A DNA stretch of 64,000 nt, from NCBI RefSeq assembly GCF_050948215.1, contig NC_135152.1:5180310-5244309 (forward strand). The letters are read 5' to 3'. Source of the stretch: Halictus rubicundus. Lineage: Eukaryota; Arthropoda; Insecta; Hymenoptera; Halictidae. Shown here in pieces: positions 59,801 through 64,000 of this stretch. The first letter of the stretch is position 1. Every line of letters begins with the position of its first letter. The notes under the pieces are model-generated. The model searched no databases. It was not told where the DNA came from and saw only the letters and a list, made by a program, of their open reading frames with translations. The position numbers and the translations under genes were made by a program.

Positions 59801-61725
59801 GAACAATTAATACAATTCATTTGCCAGCGAAGACATTCGAACAAAAGGAACAAGTTAAAAGTAGATAACCAGAGTGCCTGGCTGCTGACAGAAAGATTTT
59901 ATTTCACGTGTCTTGATAATATGTTTGTTTGCAATGAAATGTTTTCATTGCTGAACAAGAAGAGTGGGTTTTATTCGGCCACTTCCACGCACGACACCGT
60001 AGTAATCCGGGGTTAAACGAACTAATGGCGGCGGCAGCCTCGCGTGCACGATCGCGACTAAAGAAATAAGTCAGTGAAGCGAGTCAGCAACGAGTTTCAC
60101 TTTCTCGCTTCGACGGTTAAATCCGAACGCGGGAGACAGCCTCGAAAAAAAGAGGCCGTTACTTACCCAATTACGGAATGTCAGGGTAATTGCGGCAAAG
60201 GTGAAAATTGCCGGAGAGCGCGGGACGTGGAAGGTGGAAGGCAGAAGTGAGGGGAAGAAGAGGGAAAATGTAAAATCCCCTTAAATTAATTTGTTGTATA
60301 ACGAAGCCGTAGACCGTGAACGAGAAGAGGTGGCCGCGGCTGCGGCGACTGCGTGAAAAGTTTCGCCGACGCGCTGTTAAGACATAATCGGATATTAAAA
60401 ACCATAGAGCTACCACGGCCGGGGTAATTAATTCATAATTGGCTGATCTTGCAAGAGGCTGTCGCGCAATCTTAATTCAATCTATCGCCATTCGTGGCGC
60501 CTCGTTACGACGTTAGACCCCTTCTCGTACTCCGCACCACTTTAGTCGCAGACTAGCAACGCAGCTCTCTGCTGCGTTGTACGCACGCACCACGTATCCG
60601 CCATCGCGCCGATATAATAATCATTTTGAGTCATCGCCCTTAACGGCAATAAAAATTCAGATCGTAAATATCCTGCTAATAAGGTACGTGACGGGAATCG
60701 AATATGGCGCCTGCCCGCTACCGTGGACGCTAATTACGCGCCTCCTTTCTCGCGAAAATCGAACCCGTGAAATATCGCTCGTCCGACAACCTGCGAAATA
60801 TACCGGTGCACTCCGATCCTCATACAAGGTGTCCGCAAAACGATTCTTTAAATTTTCTTTCATACTTTACCTACTGAAATTATTTGACATTTCTTTAACG
60901 CCAAACCCGCTGAGCAATAACGCTACTGGCACGTGTTGTCTTCTAAAAATGACGAGATTGTATTTATTGCAAGCTACTTTGCGGTTACAAGCTTATTATT
61001 AAAAACCAAAGACGGACAGAATTTCTTAATTAATCGTTCAACAACCACAATAATTTTATTCGGAAATTGAACTAGTTATCACAAGACATATAATCCACTA
61101 ATATTCTTTAGAATTGTTATCTAATGCCAGAACTATCGAGTCAAAATGGCAGGCTTCAGAATTTTTATTTTACCGTTCATGTCAAATTATTACGTAAATT
61201 TCTCCAAATTGTACAGAATCACAGATGAGTTTTTATAAGGCAATGCATGCTAGACAATCTCAACACACGGTACTTTTAGTATTAAAGGAAAACTCTGAAG
61301 CTTCTTTTAGATACATAGTTATTAAAAAGCCTCTATTAGTAGGCTTCCGGTAGCTGAATTGTTAAACAGCCACCGCTAATAAGAAAAGCACTCGTATGGT
61401 GATAATTAATTCAATTTACGATGCTTTCTTCGATAAAAAATTATGTACATGGAAATGTTCTTTAATTTAAAGCTACATCATTAGGCAAGAGGTTTATGTA
61501 AATATATTTTGCTGAAATGTTCTGCGGAAAATTAGCTCAAGCCTTCGTACCCAGAAGAAACTTCAAGGTTCACTAACTTCGTTAAAAAAATTGCTGCGAA
61601 TGGAACAAGCTTGGGATTTCCTTTTTTAATTTCATGTCATGTGCAGTAAAGTGCCTACAATAAAAATTCAAGCAAAAGAAATGAGTGACACTATTTAGAA
61701 AGTAAAAGCCTGAATTTCAATCTTT
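56850..61725. other. No recognisable gene
   Basis: GC-richer at 56.9-57.4, 58.0-58.6 and 59.1-60.8 kb, AT-rich elsewhere. The longest frame is 60577-61002 plus (141 codons), with no recognised domain. TACAAGGTGTCCGCAAAACG at about 60825 matches the end of the possible MITE at 21191-21374, but no partner end is seen. TTAACCCTTATGC at 59736 is a weak MITE-end look-alike. One dispersed-family copy lies at 58728. Confidence 0.5.
58728..58850 (+). repeat. Dispersed TAGACTGCGG-family repeat, diverged
   Basis: TAGACCGTGGATCCACGTGG is followed by AAAATAAAAACTATTTGCTT, GAATTGCAAGTCGTAGGAAC and CAATTAATCTCACT. The order of conserved blocks is kept, although the identity is lower. Confidence 0.5.
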
Positions 61726-61925
61726 GGAAAAATTATTTAAAGAATTCTAACAATAGGAGGCAACCGAAAAGATATTTTAGCTCGAACTCGAGCAAAAATT
61801 ATTTCAAAAACTCTAATGATTGAAAGCAATCTAAAAGTTATTTCAGAATTAGCCTCAATAAAAAATTGTTTCAACAAAATTCCTGTGAATCGAGGCAACT
61901 GGAACGATATTTCACGAGTGCGACC
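61726..61925. repeat. Tandem triplication, 66-bp unit
   Basis: Three units start at 61726, 61792 and 61858, exactly 66 bp apart. Each begins with an RNAAAAATTATTTCA-like phrase and carries GGCAAC-GAAAAGATATTTTAG-like text. The units are clearly diverged from one another. Because 66 is divisible by three, a minus-strand frame (61737-61970) reads a 22-residue repeat through all three. Confidence 0.8.
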
Positions 61926-63642
61926 GTAAATTTGATATTTCAGTGAAGAGAAAAATCTATTATTTTGCAACCGGCGACAGGAAAACAGCGAGCTCGTGGC
62001 ATCGCGATTAATTGTGGCAATCCTTTTCTTCGAATTTGTTACCGCGCCGGGTTCCCATTGGGAGCCGTAACATTAAAACACGATCCGCGGAATATTGATC
62101 AATTTATATTTTATAAATTGCCGGGCAAAATGAATGGGGAACGGGAGAGACGCGATGGGAATGATTTTCGCCAATCTGCGGATCGGCACGAAAAGCGTTC
62201 GCGGTGCCCCGTAAATCAGCCTCTATCAAGCATAATTGCCAGGCACGGGAATAATTTCGATTCGACGCCGTTTTCCATTCCTCATCTACAGACGACGACG
62301 ACGACGATGACTGCAGACTGTTTCGGGTTCGAATTAAGGTTTGAAAGGTTTCGCCGTGTGCCGCTAGATGCCGACACGGTTACCAGACTTCGAGAGCTTC
62401 TAGAGCGGCTATTTCACGAGCACTTGGTACCTCTAAAATTATCCACATCGTTTTTCCGCTCGATAAACTTATCGCTGCGAAAAAAACGCTCGATGCCCGT
62501 ATTCTGATCGCGGACTAAAACTAGATCTATCGAAAGATCAAAATTTATCCCGAATTTGCAAGATTGCCAATCAATCCTCCAAGCGGAGATGAAAACAATT
62601 TACACTACCACATACTACTACATCAAAAATGCAAATGCTCTTTTGTGTGTTTAGTTACAATAATCATTTGAGTTTTTATCGCGAGTGTGACTCGATGTTA
62701 AGGGGATGCCCCCTCCACGAGCAATCAGAAAACCAAAATGACCCAAAAACCCATGACATCGCAACCACATACCTCCCTCCCGTTCTCGGCAAGATAACAA
62801 AGACTGCTGACTAATCAGGCCCGCATTCCAGAAAAGCTCTACGGGTTCCCGGTACAGGAACTGTCCTTAGTGGCGCATCCCCTAACGAGCAGCGACAGTA
62901 TTAGATTCAAGGTCAGCCCGCGGTCCAGAAATACTCGAGATCGTTATTTGCAGTCCATTAAGAGCAGGAGGTCTTTACCGTGGCTGGGCTGCAGGGATTC
63001 CAAGGGCCGGTCCCTGACTCAGTCCGTTCAATCGTACGAGCAATCTTTACGCGCAATTCACGACAGAAAAAGAGAAGGTTTCAGAAGAGGGGCACAAGGG
63101 GGAGTGGGGGAACGAAGAAAAGGGTGGATGGGTGGGCCCCGACTTGGCTTGGCGGCGAAAGAGACACGAAAGGAGCAGCAGGACGACGATGATCTTTCTC
63201 CTTCATTTTGCTCTCCTCTCCCGAGGTTTCTCTCTCGGTCGGTGTACACGTCTCTCGTCCGGCTATCTATCCCTTCCGCGATTCTCGTTTGTAAGGTATT
63301 CTAGTTCGTTTTCTCTTTTGTCCTCGTTCCACGGTACGTTGGCAGAGGCCACGGCAAAGCCAGGGAGTGGTTGTCCTCCCACGGTCTCTCTCACCACGGC
63401 TACGAGTTTTCGTTCGGTTAGAGGAGTCGGCGGGCGCCCATTGCCCGTCACTATCCCCAGTTTCCGCGCCATTTCTCCGTAACGCGCGCCATTTCCTCCC
63501 TTCCCCACCCCCTTCACCGTGTCGCCCTCTTTCTCCAAAATCTCCCTTACTCCAAGGCCCCCCTCGTTTCCCCCCGGCTCCACCCTTCGGACCCTTTCCC
63601 CGCTTCTCTTTTTTCTCCGTCGCCGCCGGCGCCCTCGGGACA

Positions 63643-63702
<60 letters not shown>

Positions 63703-64000
63703 GCTTCCCTTTTTCTCCCTTTCAGCCCTCGCTGTTTGTTCTTTATTTGGGTTATTTGGCCCGCGCAAATACCACCCTCTACACCCACCCAACGCCCCGG
63801 GACACGGACTCCCTTTCGCGAATCGGCATGGGAACGAAATTTTTACCGATACACGCCCCCGTTCGGCGATTACGTATGCGTGAGCGCATACACGGGACGC
63901 GTCGCCTCACGGTTTAGAGATTCGTTAAACGTTTGCGCGTGCCGGACGCTCCTGGGAAAGGGCCCAGAGACGGCCCTTTGACGAGTCCTAGGGCTCCGTG
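61926..64000. other. No recognisable gene; pyrimidine-rich toward the end
   Basis: A 180-codon frame at 61965-62507 plus has a CGACGACGACGACGATGA tract near 62292 and a plausible-looking segment (RELLERLFHEH), but no family match. 63.1-63.85 kb is CT-, CCT- and CCCC-rich, and the long frames on both strands there are low complexity. The last 200 bp show nothing definite, and any gene crossing the right edge cannot be judged. Confidence 0.45.
63648..63694. repeat. (CT)n microsatellite
   Basis: About 47 bp of CT dinucleotides, nearly perfect. Confidence 0.95.

Noticed and set aside
61965..62507. 180-codon open frame
   Set aside because: No domain is recognised, it contains a CGA/ACG microsatellite, and its length is within chance for this composition.
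1..64000. tRNA, rRNA and conserved miRNA genes
   Set aside because: I looked for B-box-like GGTTCGA-TCC motifs and some well-known insect miRNA seeds by eye and saw no convincing match. This was not an exhaustive scan.

Overview
This is a eukaryotic, gene-poor window, most likely from an insect and probably a hymenopteran such as a bee or wasp. The taxonomic call is inference. It rests on a mariner-family transposase fragment, TTAA-flanked piggyBac-like MITEs, very dense (GA)n/(CT)n microsatellites, CpG-rich GC blocks alternating with AT-rich ones, and no prokaryotic-style gene packing. I found no rRNA, tRNA, CRISPR array or complete protein-coding gene that I can support. Most open frames either run through purine/pyrimidine microsatellites or lie in GC-rich DNA where stops are rare. 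The window therefore reads as intergenic DNA or the inside of a very long intron.

Layout: 1-10.2 kb is unannotatable sequence with a decayed ~78-bp tandem array (3.6-4.15 kb) and a (GA)n-rich cluster (4.8-5.5 kb). 10.2-21.4 kb holds a diverged duplication, a truncated piggyBac-like MITE end (10.55 kb), two patches of a degenerate short repeat (11.6 and 18.3 kb), a clean ~152-bp tandem array (20.4-21.0 kb) and a possible MITE (21.2 kb). 22.1-23.1 kb is a GC/CpG-rich island with a 17-bp-stem hairpin and a G-quadruplex motif, followed by a pogo/Tigger-like MITE. 24.5-25.0 and 27.4-28.4 kb are two arrays of one ~40-bp minisatellite. The second array has a strict 162-bp higher-order period made of four subunits.

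The most informative locus is 32.7-33.85 kb. A short host segment is tandemly duplicated. One copy carries a TTAA-flanked MITE, and inside that MITE sits an internally deleted mariner whose transposase keeps only the N-terminal helix-turn-helix half. The other copy, about 150 bp downstream, is the empty site with a single TTAA. A clean relative of the MITE without the mariner lies at 56.64-56.85 kb, and a one-ended relative at 10.55 kb. Together they give a relative chronology for duplication, MITE insertion and mariner insertion.

33.9-64 kb is mostly featureless: alternating GC/AT blocks, several (GA)n and one (TA)n tract, a 15-16-bp AT-rich array (53.7 kb), a 66-bp triple repeat (61.7 kb), and members of a dispersed family starting TAGACTGCGGATTTTTATGC that recurs at least eight times from 13 to 59 kb in both orientations. 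No genes can be shown to work together here. The readable history is one of mobile elements and tandem repeats.
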